Positions 21,895-33,326 of a stretch of DNA of 64,000 nt are shown here, one piece after another. The stretch is taken from assembly GCA_021014325.1 (NCBI GenBank), contig CM037474.1, forward strand, positions 6,861,130 to 6,925,129, written 5' to 3'. Within the stretch, counting starts at the first letter, position 1, and each line of letters starts with the position of its first letter. The notes under the pieces were generated by a model. That model made no database searches, was not told the origin of the DNA, and saw only the letters and a program-made list of their open reading frames with translations. The translations under genes were made by a program, and so were the position numbers. This stretch comes from Plazaster borealis. Its lineage: Eukaryota; Echinodermata; Asteroidea; Forcipulatida; Labidiasteridae.

Positions 21895-22290
21895 AAGTCA
21901 AAGTATACCTTTGGTTGTTGAACCGTTCGACTGTTTTATTCCCATGTAAATGTATACATATAATATATATATATACATTATACTATAAAACTATCATGTG
22001 AAGATTTGAATTCAAAAGGTGGTGGCGTTTTTTCAGATATCGCCGAAAATCTGCAGCGGCTATGTCCACGCAGGCATTAATTGGAATACACAATCTGAGA
22101 AACGTTTTATGCATGAAACCTTTTTCAGATTGACAATTTGGTTGAATCTCTTTCTATAAAACCACATTCCTTCGGAGGGAATCGTTTCTCCAAATGTTAT
22201 ACATTATCAACAGCTGCAGTGCTTCTTACCAAGTAAGTTGTTATGCTCATTAAGTTTTGGAGTAATTACTAAAGGTATACCTTCCCTTTA
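21895..22290. repeat. interspersed repeat, about 400 bp (copy also at 29635-30012)
   Basis: Both copies contain GAACCGTTCGA(C/T)TGTTTTA, a GTTATGTCCACGCAGG-like segment, GGAATACACAATCTGAGAAA and ACCAAGTA(A/G)GTT, and run out into TTAAAGG-type or ATTAC-type ends. The layout suggests a non-autonomous DNA transposon family with TTAAAGG-like termini. Confidence 0.65.
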
Positions 22291-22700
22291 AATAACTGTA
22301 TCACTTTGTAAACTGCTACCGGTATACATGTACTGTCTGTTGCAGGATAGAATGTGCGCCAACATTTATTCATCGTAAATAGCCACGTATATTTTGACAG
22401 AGAAGAGAGGTGAAGACCTACTTGAAAAAAACCCGGCAATAAGTAATCTTTGCTGACATTTCAAATTTATTTATTTATTTCATACAGCATCCACAGCGCA
22501 AGCGCCAAAAATGGATGGATAACAACTTCAGTAATGTTTGGGAAGGAATTCGAAAAATAGGTCTGCTCACGAACTAAGGAAATTTAGTTCTCATGAGAGT
22601 AAACAGATTTTAATTGTGTACAAAACAACCGTTTTGAATACCCTTCTCCGGATGCTTTTCAGAAAGATTCGCGAAAAGCCCTGTTACGTCATCACTCATG

Positions 22701-22810
22701 TTACGTCATTTGTGGGAGGTCCGTTTTGTATAGCAACTTTGTTGCAACATGGAGGTTATAATATTTATTATATTATATTATAACAAAGCAACATCCCACA
22801 AATGACGTCA
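22701..22810. mobile_element. small palindromic element
   Basis: TTACGTCATTTGTGGGA (22701-22717) is answered by TCCCACAAATGACGTCA (22794-22810). A second inner pair, AGCAACTTTGTTGCAACAT, is internally symmetric, and the loop is pure AT. No coding content. Confidence 0.6.
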
Positions 22811-23244
22811 AAGTATTGTCATTTTGACGCACGCCGTCAACAGCAGAAGTGTAGCTAGTTTTTCAAAACCTTGAGGTTGGGGCATAATTTTGTTGTACGA
22901 TAATTAAGAAAAATTCAGAATTGTACAAATATAAACATTTTATTTAATTGATAAACAAACACATTATAAACAAGTTTAAATAACATTCCCGTTAAAAATA
23001 GTTCGCTCAAGTATAGCAGTGTTTAATATTTAAATTGTAAGACATTTGCGATATTCTCCAATGTAGATATCTTTCTTTATTTACACTATGTTTATTTTTG
23101 AGACTTGAGACATTTCTCCCTTAACACACTCTACAAACTCCCGCGGGTCCCCGGGGGCCTGACCCATCTCTGGGAAAGGCTTACCCGTAAACTGGTTTTA
23201 ATATATGGGATTTTTTTTACTCGGATTCTGCTTCGTTTGACACA

Positions 23245-23470
23245 GTGGCTACTCCCCGCTTCATTTCAACGCCGATTCAGATGTAAGCAAAGAGCATCAC
23301 AGCAACTGGGCGAACGTACTTTTATAAGGCTGTGAGGACTCCTAAGATATCCTACTTGGGACACATTTGCCATCTTCTCGTATTAAGACGAGAAGTGTTG
23401 TGTAAAACTTGAGTGTAGTCGAGAGAATCAAACAGACTGCATATAAAACCCAAGCAAACTTTGAATCGAA
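23245..23470 (-). pseudogene. decayed GPCR fragment (TM4-TM5 region)
   Basis: On the minus strand this aligns to the middle of the two intact receptors. A VCLILSTTLKFY-like TM4 region is followed by IREDGKCVPSRIS at the position of the extracellular-loop cysteine. Frameshifts then occur through the TM5 region (ATGCTCTTTGCTTACATCTG for the AYIRI segment, with a stop where Arg should be), ending at GAAATGAAGCGGGGAGTAGCC (EMKRG). It is a third member of the cluster, lying 560 bp upstream of the receptor at 24030 in the opposite orientation. Confidence 0.75.
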
Positions 23471-24029
23471 GCCATTGAGAGAATACTGCCGAGCGGCAGT
23501 AGAATAAATAGCAAGACAAGTTCTAAAGAATAAATATACACAGCAAAGTAGATTGTTACCGCAAACTGATACATTGATATAACTTATGACGTCACAGTAT
23601 TTATTGAAGAGCTAGAAGACTTGACTTTCTGCAACCTCCACATTGTATACAGCATCATGAAATGTATGACAACAAACGTATTGTTTGATTTTAACAAAAA
23701 CCGATGCAGTTGTTCACTTTTTGTATAACTTTGTTATTGCTCTGACTCCGATATAATTTTCATCTGAACTTCAAAAGTAAATTGCTTTTTTAGTACGTTA
23801 GCCAAATAAATCAAATTCTCGCACAATCACGTTATAAAACGTCGGATACCACAATTGCGTGCATTGCCACTGGCGTAACTTGTCGCTGATAAATGCTACA
23901 GGAACACTTGACAATAATAAATTGCATCTTTGACAGTCCATTTGGTCTGCACTCAAACGCCATTTTACAGAGTAGGCCTGCCAAGTATACAGTTCGCACG
24001 GAAGAGAGAGAGAGCTTGTTGATAATACC

Positions 24030-25031
24030 ATGGCAGAAGAAGTACTTCCTCTTCGTATCTATCAGACCATTGTAGGCATTCTGGGGATCCTTGGCAATGC
24101 TCTAGTATGCTTTGTCATCTGGAAAGTACCAGCCATGCACACTCGTACAAATGCCTTCATCTTTCATCAAGCAGTGATTGATTTATTTGGAGCTGCAATG
24201 ATCGTTCTGAAGAGTGAAGCCCCAGAGGTAACTTTTTATACGGATGATATATTTGGTTGGACCCTCTGCCATTTGTGGTTCTCTTACATGATACTATTTG
24301 TATTCTTCGTGTTGTCGACGTTCAACCTGTTGATGTTGACCATGGAGCGATATTTCGCCATTATGCATCCCTTCAAGTACCAGGTGGTGTTCGCCACTTG
24401 GCCTCGGCTCAAAGTTAGTGCAGTTATGGCTGTATGCTGGCTTCTGGCCGGCAGTCTTCTCTCTTACAACCTTGTCATCTTCAAAACAGAGAATGGTGTA
24501 TGCTCTTCGGTTGCAATTCCAGGTTCACATGCCATTGGGATTATCACAATAATTATGCAATACATCTTGCCTGTAGGAGCGATGCTCTTTGCCTACATTC
24601 GCATCAGTGTGGAGATGAAGCGGGGAGCAGCCCGTGTCGGCCCGGCACCAGCCGCACATCTTCCCGGTGGAGCAAACGCACCGGACATGGCCGAGTCCTA
24701 CCTCCGGGCAAGACGCAACACTTTCAAGATGCTTCTGATCATTTTCATCACATTCGTGATCTGCTGGACGCCAAACCAAGTCATCTTTCTCATGTTTAAC
24801 CTTGGTTGGAAGCTTGGATTCAATGAGTGGTATTACCTGCTGTCGGTTGCGATGGTGGCAACCAATTCATGCGTTAATCCAGTGATTTACGCATTCAAGT
24901 TTCGCCATACTGCAAAAACTGTGGTGTTAAAATGTACACCGTCGGTGTTGATTTTAATCCTTTTCAAGGATTCATATTGGGCAAGAATTTCGGTGTTAAG
25001 CAACACCTATTTTGGAATCAAAATAAGTTAA
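24030..25031 (+). CDS. class A GPCR whose C-terminal tail is split by a 3-kb insertion
   Basis: Paralogue of the receptor at 15114-16073. The ATG at 24030 sits in a good context (ACCATGG). All seven TMs are present: GILGNALVC (TM1), AVIDLFGAA (TM2), WTLCHLW, ERYFAIMHPF (TM3), NGVCSSV, YILPVGAM (TM5), FVICWTPNQ (TM6), NPVIYAFKFR (TM7). After Arg292 the host frame enters a transposon-like insertion, which adds about 41 unrelated residues before a stop at 25031. The original tail resumes at 27975: after a Gln codon, FRKGLRQVFCKRHGDNNNNA... to a stop at 28067. As it stands the gene encodes a full TM core with a foreign tail. It may still fold, but helix 8 and its cysteine are lost unless the insert is spliced out. 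Function is as for its paralogue, ligand unknown. Confidence 0.88.
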   Translation: MAEEVLPLRIYQTIVGILGILGNALVCFVIWKVPAMHTRTNAFIFHQAVIDLFGAAMIVLKSEAPEVTFYTDDIFGWTLCHLWFSYMILFVFFVLSTFNLLMLTMERYFAIMHPFKYQVVFATWPRLKVSAVMAVCWLLAGSLLSYNLVIFKTENGVCSSVAIPGSHAIGIITIIMQYILPVGAMLFAYIRISVEMKRGAARVGPAPAAHLPGGANAPDMAESYLRARRNTFKMLLIIFITFVICWTPNQVIFLMFNLGWKLGFNEWYYLLSVAMVATNSCVNPVIYAFKFRHTAKTVVLKCTPSVLILILFKDSYWARISVLSNTYFGIKIS

Positions 25032-25470
25032 CACTAATATCGGTGTAGAAATCTAACACCAAAGGGGGAGTAATTTAATTCCTAAGTGGTGTTTATATTG
25101 GGCAAGAATGCTGGTGTTAAACAACACCAATTTTGGAATTAAATTAATTTAACACCAATCACGGTGTTTATATTGGGCAAGAATGCTGGTGTTAAACAAC
25201 ACCAATTTTGGAATTAAATTAATTTAACACCAATCACGGTGTTTATATTGGGCAAGAATGCTGGTGTTAAATAACACAAATTTTGGAATTAAATTAATTT
25301 AACACCAATTGCGGTGTTTATATTGGGCAAGAATGCTGGTGTTAAACAACACCAACTTTGGACTTAAATTGTTTAACACCAATTGCGGTGTATAAATCCA
25401 CACCAAGACAGGGAGTAAATTAAATCCAATTATGTGTACCGGGCAAGACGTTTGGTGTTACTCAACACCA
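24944..25470. repeat. 75-bp minisatellite built from GGTGTTAAA arms
   Basis: Units begin at GGTGTTTATATTGGGCAAGA; GGTGTTTA recurs at 25163, 25238 and 25313, an exact 75-bp period, with more diverged units on both sides. Each unit contains GGTGTTAAACAACACC, a self-complementary stretch, plus AATTTAACACC, so the terminal motif of the host element is repeated many times at its left end. Confidence 0.85.
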
Positions 25471-25569
25471 GTACCTGGAATTAAATACATTCAATAAAAC
25501 TGGTTTTAACTGTAAAACCAAAATATGGTGTCAATTTATCTCAAAGTGGTGTATTAATAACAACACAAG

Positions 25570-26582
25570 TAATGACAAGACGATTTGTTCTTGTATAAAA
25601 ACTTCTGATATTATTGCTTCAAAATATAAATATGGAATAAATCATTCATTTTTTAAACAATAATCATACAAATGATACTAATCAAATCAAAAAGTAATCA
25701 ATGGAAATTTACAGGAAAGTCTAAACCATCAATACAAAGCATTTAACATCATTTGGCAAGAATAAAGTGCACTTTGATTTCAAGGATCAAGAAAATTAGC
25801 ACTACTGATTATAGTATGAGCAACAAAAACTAGCATAACACCATAACGCCATAACAGGAAAAAATTGTATAAAACAGCTGTGGAAGCTATAATGTACTTC
25901 TGAAAGCTAAACAGTATGAAAACAATTTTTTTAATCCTTGTTAGTAGTCACACGACAAGAGATTACCAATCTGTAAAGTAGTTTTATGTTTAAATGAATA
26001 ATCATTGACATTTACTTTAGCCTATTGAATAATCATGACAATACTGAATAATCTTAATGACAACCAGCAAAAGATATATTCAAAAATAAAAAGGTTAAAT
26101 AAAATAAAACATCTCTTTTGTCTTTTAACTGCAGGATATGCCCAATAATCAAAACTTCTTTGTTTGTGTCTATAGCTAACATGTTATTGTCGTTTGAGTT
26201 TTACATTTTCAGGATGGAACAAAAGGTTTACACACTTTATTTTGATTTGATTCCAGTAAACATGTATATTTTAGGGAGATATAATATAAGCATGCAAATG
26301 AGTCACCAACATTATGTTTGTGTCCTTCGAGTTGGTGATATGAATCTCGCTCTCTTTGGTTGATATGGGGGCTACTTTCTGATGAACACTCATCACTGGG
26401 GCTGATAATTCCAGTTGTGTCACTGATGATACTTGGCTCACGACTGCAGGGAGCTGAAAATTAGATAGAATATTGACTTCAGGTTTCAGGTTCAGGTTTA
26501 TTTTCCATACCATTAGGCAATAAAATAAAAGGGTATTAAAAATAGATGTAAAAAAATACAGCGGGGGAAATAAATATATTTT
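25570..26582. other. AT-rich interior of the insertion, no gene seen
   Basis: No coding frame with recognisable content and no structured repeat found between the minisatellite and the nested MITE. Confidence 0.45.
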
Positions 26583-26706
26583 TTGTTTTTCCCCTTCGCC
26601 GGTATGTGATAAGCACTATCTCTGTGCATTTTGGGTCCTGCAGAAGAAGAAGAAAAATGCACTGAGTATACAGTACTTATCACACATCGGTGAAGGGCAA
26701 AAAGAA
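26583..26706. mobile_element. nested MITE (TTTTTGCCCTTCACCGATG-type ends)
   Basis: The left arm CCCCTTCGCCGGTATGTGAT with AAGCACTATCTCTGTGCATTTT and the right arm AAAAATGCACTGAGTATACA with GTACTTATCACACATCGGTG are inverted copies around a short AGAAGAAGA loop. The family also occurs at 14599-14926 and about 60067-60417. Confidence 0.65.
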
Positions 26707-27974
26707 ATTTATATGTTATGGTAGACATTGGTCTTTATTTTTGTCCAGGTAACTTGTTGACAAGGTTCGTTCATGCAGCCAAATCAGATTTGTATACTAT
26801 ATATTAAAATAAAATGACGGTTTCAGTTCGGGCCCAGTACAAGGTTGCTAAAATATTTATGCTCAGTACTCACCCCACTCCTCCCCTCCCTTCAGCACCA
26901 TCATCGTTATCCTCTGATCTGATTGGAGAACATCATTTATGACATCAGCATCAATGCTGGCAACATCTTTATCATCAACAAAATAACATCTTGATCTTTA
27001 TCTATTTGAAACTTTGTTTTCACTGTGGAAAAAAGAAAGAAAATAGACAACAATTATTTAGGTAATTTTTTGAAATATTTGAAGGATTCTGAACTTTTTT
27101 GCCTTATTCATCCCTCCTATCCTAAGACCTTACCATATCACTCGGTCGGGTCTCGTTTGAGTCCTCGTTTGAGTCCTCAGTATTATGGAAGTTTCAATGT
27201 TATTTGTATTGGCTTGTACTGTAAGCTTGATTGTGGTAAAGAACAAGAAAGATTTCACAAGTTTGTCGATTTAACCATGGAGGTAGAATTAGACTCCATG
27301 ATTTAAACATTTCTAGCTACGTCCACATACAGTACTTCCATACTACGAGTACGACATTGTAAGCCAATCCACCACCATGCATTCACACACCACAAACTGA
27401 CATCAACGTACTATTAATGGGACGTGTTCTGACACGTCGTCGGTTAAGGTTCTACGTGACAATTGTGTTGTACCATTCGCCCCACACACTTAAGATCGTT
27501 AATTCGCCCCGCACCGCTCGCTCGGGCGAAACTGAAAAAAAAAAGCTTCTCATAACTAAATCACTTACCAAGATCCGCAAACTCGTCGTGGTCCCCCCTG
27601 AATGGGACTAACTTCCGGATGGTCCTTTGAGCGTCGCTCAATCTTGCTATAGGCATGTTGGTTATCAAAAACAATTGTTCAGAACACTATTTCTTGGTAT
27701 AATTCTGTGTGACAGCGTGCGAAACTTTCTCTGACACGCTGTCTGTTTGCACTACATACACTACTCCGGCAGCGCATCCCATAATTTCGTCTTGACCAAT
27801 CACAGGGCTCCATTCGACACACGCATGCGCTTTGCTCAAAATTAACACCAGTATTATGTAACACCAGTGTTTGGATTGCAAATCAATGCTGTTGGTGTCA
27901 ATATGACACCGACTTTAATTCCAAAAGAATAAATAAAACTTGGTGTTGGAAATTTAACACCACAGTTTTTGCAG

Positions 27975-28067
27975 CAGTTTCGCAAGGGTTTGCGGCAAGT
28001 GTTTTGCAAACGGCACGGAGACAATAATAACAATGCCGGTACAGGAACTACAGGCCCTGCTACATAA
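27975..28067 (+). CDS. displaced last segment of the split GPCR
   Basis: Reads QFRKGLRQVFCKRHG followed by an Asn/Thr/Gly-rich end and a TAA stop at 28065-28067. It aligns with QFRKGVRSVFGCRRRR at the end of the receptor at 15114. It is in the plus orientation and restores the paralogue's length if joined to 24905. The reading frame has no stop despite its separation, and the sequence before it, TTTTTGCAG, resembles a splice acceptor. Confidence 0.85.
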   Translation, partial: QFRKGLRQVFCKRHGDNNNNAGTGTTGPAT

Positions 28068-28069
28068 CA

Positions 28070-29634
28070 GACGGCTTAAAAACAAGTGTGATAAATGATC
28101 GCAACTAAAGACACAATATCATGAATAATTAATAGTATTTAAATAAAAAATATATTATCATATTGTTAACAGAAATCACTTCAACAATGTAGTAACTTTT
28201 TGGGGACAATTACAAATTATTTGTCTTTTTAAAAATGTAAATAGTGTAAAAATATGTGCAACTTTGCTTAGGCTAATTAAGCTTTTTTCGTTTCGTCTTA
28301 ACAGCTTTCTATAGACTAGCTTCGTCTCAAGTAAAATGTGTTTGGACACATCGGCATTAACTAAAAAAATAAGACCTCTACGCAAATGAAATTGTTGAAA
28401 CTCAGTGTTCTTCCTTAAATTCTTAAAAGTCGTAACTAAAGTTTCCGTTATGTAGTTACATTATATTAACAGACGCAATGTTTTTATGACGTTAATGTGT
28501 ACGTTTCAATCGACCACAGTACGACCGTCGTACTGGTACATGGCGAAAAGCCATACCAATCATTTACAACAACAACAAAATTATTGGAGAAAGCTGAGGG
28601 GATCTTGGCAGAATGTAATTTTGGAACTGGCGAAGAATGCACGATGAAATCGCTATACAATAATGGCAAATTTCTTTGAGAATACTGAGTTTATTTACTT
28701 CAGGGAAACGTTATCTTTTATAGATCAGAACTTAGGGCTCTTGGTTAAAACTATTTCCCAAATATTAAAATTTATTTAGTTATTTTATTGCACACCCAAC
28801 AGCACAATTAGCGCCAATGACAGGATGAATAGGAAACGAGAAAAAAATTGTCAGTTTTAGAAGTGGGAGGAAAACCCCCAAATGGGGAAAACCCACGCAA
28901 TCGGATAGGGACTAAAAACCCAATCCACAGTCAAGGCTCAAATCTGAGGTGGAATTTGAACTGGAGTTCACAGAGGCGGTGATTTATGTAGACCTAATGG
29001 GCTCGATTTAACAAAGAGCTAAGATTGATCTCAACTGTTGTGAATCGATCTTAATTACTTTGTCAAGTATGATGTCGCAATACAAATCACTAGGCCTATG
29101 GTATATATTACTGACAACTCATCTTAAGATGAATCATGGTGCTTTGTGAAATCGAGCCCTGGTCATGTAACATTTGGGGAGTCCAGAAAGCAAGTTTTTT
29201 CATAACCAGTAATGGTTTTGGAGGGCCTGTGAATAATTATGACATTAGGGGAAAGGAGGTAAACCCTGGTTATACTAAAGATGTTACGCTCAATGTTTTC
29301 ACAAATTGACCCAAACATTTAGATTAAACATTTTAAATAGCTAATTTTATAGATTCAAAAAAGATACACGATTTCGTTCAAGGTATTGCACGGAAAAAAA
29401 ATGCCAATGATATAGTGGTAGTTAATTAAAAACTGAAAATGAATTATTGTCCGGATCTCGACATTACTTCAATTCCATTGCAAAAACAATTGTGCTCCTT
29501 GTGGTTTGTGTTATGTCCGTGGCATATGCGAAAATTTAAGTTTTTTGTTAGATTTTTCGTTTTGAAACAGCTTCATCTGTCAAAATCCGTTCAGAGAAAA
29601 ACTGTTTCCGGCGAAAATCAGGCCGTGCAATTTT
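28070..29634. other. intergenic, no gene seen
   Basis: AT-rich. A 60-codon plus frame at 28497-28679 has no recognisable content. No RNA genes or inverted repeats identified. Confidence 0.45.
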
Positions 29635-30012
29635 AAAGGGAAAGTATAACTTTGGTTTTTGGAACCGTTCGATTGTTTTAATCCTATTATATAAATGTAG
29701 ATATAGGCTACAATAAAACTAACCTGTGAAAATTTCATTTCAAAAGGTCGCTTTTCTGAGATATCACCGAAAATCCGGAGTGGTTATGTCCACGCAGGAA
29801 GAATAATCCGTAAATGGAATACACAATCTGAGAAACGTTACTGAGAGTAACGTTTCTTGGATTCAAATTTGTGAGGATAAAAACTGATATCTTTTTCCAT
29901 AACCATACTTCGAAGTGAAATTATTCTCAACATGCTTTATACTGTCGAAAGCTGCTGTACTTTTAACCAAGTAGGTTCTTACTGCCATTAATTTTGAGAG
30001 TGATTACGTATA
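29635..30012. repeat. second copy of the 400-bp interspersed repeat
   Basis: Matches 21895-22290 in the same orientation, with GAACCGTTCGATTGTTTTAA, GTTATGTCCACGCAGG and GGAATACACAATCTGAGAAA. An extra GTTACTGAGAGTAAC hairpin replaces the GTTTTATGCATGAAAC hairpin of the other copy. Confidence 0.65.
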
Positions 30013-32560
30013 CAGACCCTTTATCATTTATATTTAACAATGAAACATTCACGCAAGGCAATGTACTTTTAAATACCTCTTTTGTATACTCAAAATTGCA
30101 AATATTTGTGCGTATAACTATACGGCCGGATAGGCCTATGACTATTATTTTGTTGTGTATAGGCATACGTAATTTATTATTTTCCTTGTTCGTAAAATCA
30201 ACAGAATTGACATAAATAATGTCTTGCAAATCAAGATTGTCCACTCCATAGACGCTTCTACTAAGTACAGTACCAGTACTATTGTTTTATAGACCATGTA
30301 ATGGCATCACGTGTTTACAAAATAGCCACAGAGCCTGGACCTCCTACAGGCACGTTTTGTGCATAGCACAATAGAGAAAAATATTGAGTTTTTTATTTGA
30401 ATGGAATTTGCACTGTTTTATTTATATCAACTTTTGATTATTAAGAAAGGGGCACATTTCAAAAATTGTTCAGCGGTTTGGGTGTTTGTTTTGTTTTGTT
30501 TTATTGTTGAAGATAAAGTGGAAATTATGACATAAAATGTAAAATTTCCCATGTGACCAGTGTAGTATCTTGCCTGCCAAAAAGGCTTTGGAATATACAA
30601 GGTCGCTCTTAATATAAACGGTGGTTATGGTCTATAGTAGAATAAACCAAACGTATTGTGTAGGGGCCTATACTCTGCGTCTAGTTGGCCAGACAAATTT
30701 AACAAAATTAATTGTTGTATATTTTGTGTCTCACTTTTGGACCATTGTATTGGTTTTTCTTCAACAAACTAGTGTTTTGAAGGGAAAATAATGTGACCCC
30801 TTTCTGTACTGAGAGGTAATACAAATTTCGTATAAGTATTTCGTTATTGTAAATAGTGTACCAGCTGGTAACTATGATGGCGTTATAAAGGGACATCGAA
30901 CATACGTAAATATTCACGATTTGTGCCCCATATCGCAAATATTCCCGTAAATACTTACGTAAATATTCACGATTTCGGTTGGTCGTGTCGCGAATATTTT
31001 ACCGTACGTAAGGGAGCCTTATGATTTAAAGCGAGGATATTAAGAACCTGCTGGATTTATCTGCCTGTTTGAATAACAAATTTGAAACCGATTGCAAAGA
31101 TTGAAAAGGCTCAGCATCTGGCATGTTGCACTTTATTGACCTTTTCTTAGAACATCTTTTGAATGACCTTTTCTTAAGAACATCTTTTGAATTAAAAGAA
31201 CATCTTTTGAATGAGCAGGGTCTGGGAGGGCATATCTTTTTTGATGACAGTTGTTTGTCTTTTGCCTTTCCCTGGACGGCCTCTCTGCTCGTATTGTCCA
31301 AAAAATTAAAATAAATAAAATAAACATCATTGTAATAATTTACAATCTCGTTACGCAAGTGCATACACCCGCCCAGTAGTACACTAATTAAATTCCAAAG
31401 AAATTTGAATTCCAACTTTTGAAATTTTAAAATCATGATTTTTATTCTGAAGTTATATTATTTTGTTTATATACTTGCAAATATCGCTCATATGAAAACC
31501 TTTGTTATTGTCAGTTGTTCTGACCCGTGCCAGATTCACTAACAAAACAATTATTCGAGAAAGAATTGACCATATAACAAGTTTTTTCGTTTTGTATCAA
31601 CTTGTCTATTTCCAATGTATAGGGCCTAATAATTGTATTGTTCATCGCTGATGGTTATAACACTCCAAGTTTGTACACGAGCTTGAAGTTTGATTTAATA
31701 ATATAATAATGTAATAATACATTACACGTCGTGGTACCATCGATAATTCAATGCATGTGGAAATGAAAGAACGTATACAAAATTAACTATAAGGTAAATG
31801 TTTTTGTTTTGTTTTTGTGTTGTTGTTGTTGTTGTTGCCACTGTTGTTTGTGATTTTTTTCCTTCTTCTTTTTCCTTTTCTTCTTCTTATTCTTCTACCT
31901 TTTTCTTTTCTGTTTCTTTCTTCCCCCCCCCCCCCAATAAAATCGAAGCATTTTTAAAATGAAGCAATACGCAAAGCCGGTAATGCGCTATTCGAGGGGT
32001 GAGATGGTCAAAACAATTGACATCTGCTACGGCGTTGTAACTCTCTAAATTACGGCGCTATAATGCTCTGATTTACGGCGTCATGCCGCTCTACATTTAC
32101 GGTGGATCTAAATTTAATTTTCTTACTAAGGTGAAAACGGTTGGGGGCGCAATATTTAGTGCCCGTGGTGCAATGCAACGATGTTGACATATATTTAGTA
32201 TTTTTTGCCTGAAAAGTTAGAAATTAGCATGTTAGAATATTCCATTGAAAAATAACTTGGTATTATTTTGAACCCCGAACGCGAAATACAGGCTGAAAAC
32301 ACAAAATCCAAGATCACAGCCGGATTAGGCGGCCATTTAACATTATAACACGTCACGTGACGCATCAATACCACTTAAAACAAACCAAGTGAACCTTGTG
32401 AGCGAAAATGACAAACAAACTGTTGCCAGGGTAACAGCTGACCCCGATATTTATTTGTTGTTTTTATTATTTTTTGTAAAAAAAAACTAGGCCTAGATAA
32501 ATAATTATTTGGAAAAGTCAGCAAGTTTGATGGTGATCGAATGCAGCGTTAAAAAGGTAT
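30013..32560. other. intergenic with small repeats and a polypyrimidine tract
   Basis: Local repeats are a TACGTAAATATTCACGATTT-like unit (30900-30985) and about three copies of an AGAACATCTTTTGAATGA-like unit (31145-31215). At 31805-31935 there is a (TTG)n run followed by about 80 bases of nearly pure C/T ending in 13 Cs. Frames at 31123-31330 are by-products of the short tandem repeat. No gene seen. Confidence 0.5.
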
Positions 32561-32569
32561 GCAGCGGCG

Positions 32570-33326
32570 TAAAACTAGGGTAAAATTTCAGGGGGGCACA
32601 AGGGGGTGCACCATTTTTTCTAGGGGGGCACTTCTGGCCAAGTTTCCGTTTGCCTTTTTCTTTAAAACAAGCCGATGCCCGTAATCGGGGGGTCGGACGG
32701 CCCCCCTAAAAAAAATTTATCATTAAACTATGACATAAAATAATATACACAGATGTAAATAGAGGACGCAATGGGTGGCATACGCCGTCTGGGCAGTATG
32801 CAGAAATAATATTGATACAAAGCTGTAATTGAGTTGTTTCAGATAAAATAACCAATATCATAGCGCAAAAATGGTGCACCAAATTGCTTGAATTGGGCAT
32901 TCCTTTTTACAAAATTTCGAACTTCTGAGGGGGGCAAATCCTCCTCCCACTCCCCCCTGCGTCGCTACGTGACGGGGCGGCGCTAACGCGCCGATGTACA
33001 TTTTCTTTCATATTCGCCTCCCCGAGGAAAAAATAATAGTAATATCCTGGTTACGGGCCTGAACAAGCTCCTTTTTTATCGCCTTTTTATGTTACCTACT
33101 ATTTTTTCATAAGATAATCTGCGTGAGTGTAAAAAAATAAATATTTTCTGCATGTAAATGGAAAAATAGTTTTAAAAACATAGACATTATCTTATCAAAG
33201 CGTATAAAATGTAACATTTACTCTGGAAATTTCTAATCACAAAAGACCAGATTTCAAATGGGGGGGGGGGGCACCCGGGGGGGCACGGACATCAATTGGG
33301 GGCACGTGCCCCCTTAGTTACGCCAC
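32570..33326. mobile_element. degenerate G-run MITE pair with GCGGCGTAA / TTACGCCACTG ends
   Basis: The left end CAGCGGCGTAAAACTAGGGT and the right end CCCTTAGTTACGCCACTG resemble inverted termini of hAT-type elements. Internal GGGGGGCAC and CCCCCCTGCGTCGC boundaries near 32590, 32950 and 33255 suggest at least two nested or adjacent copies. Confidence 0.45.

Larger units (their letters stand above)
24908..27974. mobile_element. about 3.07-kb inverted-repeat insertion inside the GPCR gene
   Basis: CTGCAAAAACTGTGG at 24910 and CCACAGTTTTTGCAG ending at 27974 are exact inverted repeats, extended by GTGTTAAA/TTTAACAC. The two flanks rejoin exactly to the paralogue's sequence (AAGTTTCGCCA with CAGTTTCGCAAG), with CA shared at the junction. 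Inside are a 75-bp minisatellite, a nested MITE (26583-26706) and AT-rich filler. No transposase is recognised, so it is non-autonomous or decayed, and its class is unassigned. Confidence 0.85.

Noticed and set aside
24920..25540. CRISPR-like array of regularly spaced repeats
   Set aside because: The 75-bp period is a contiguous minisatellite without unique spacers, in animal DNA.
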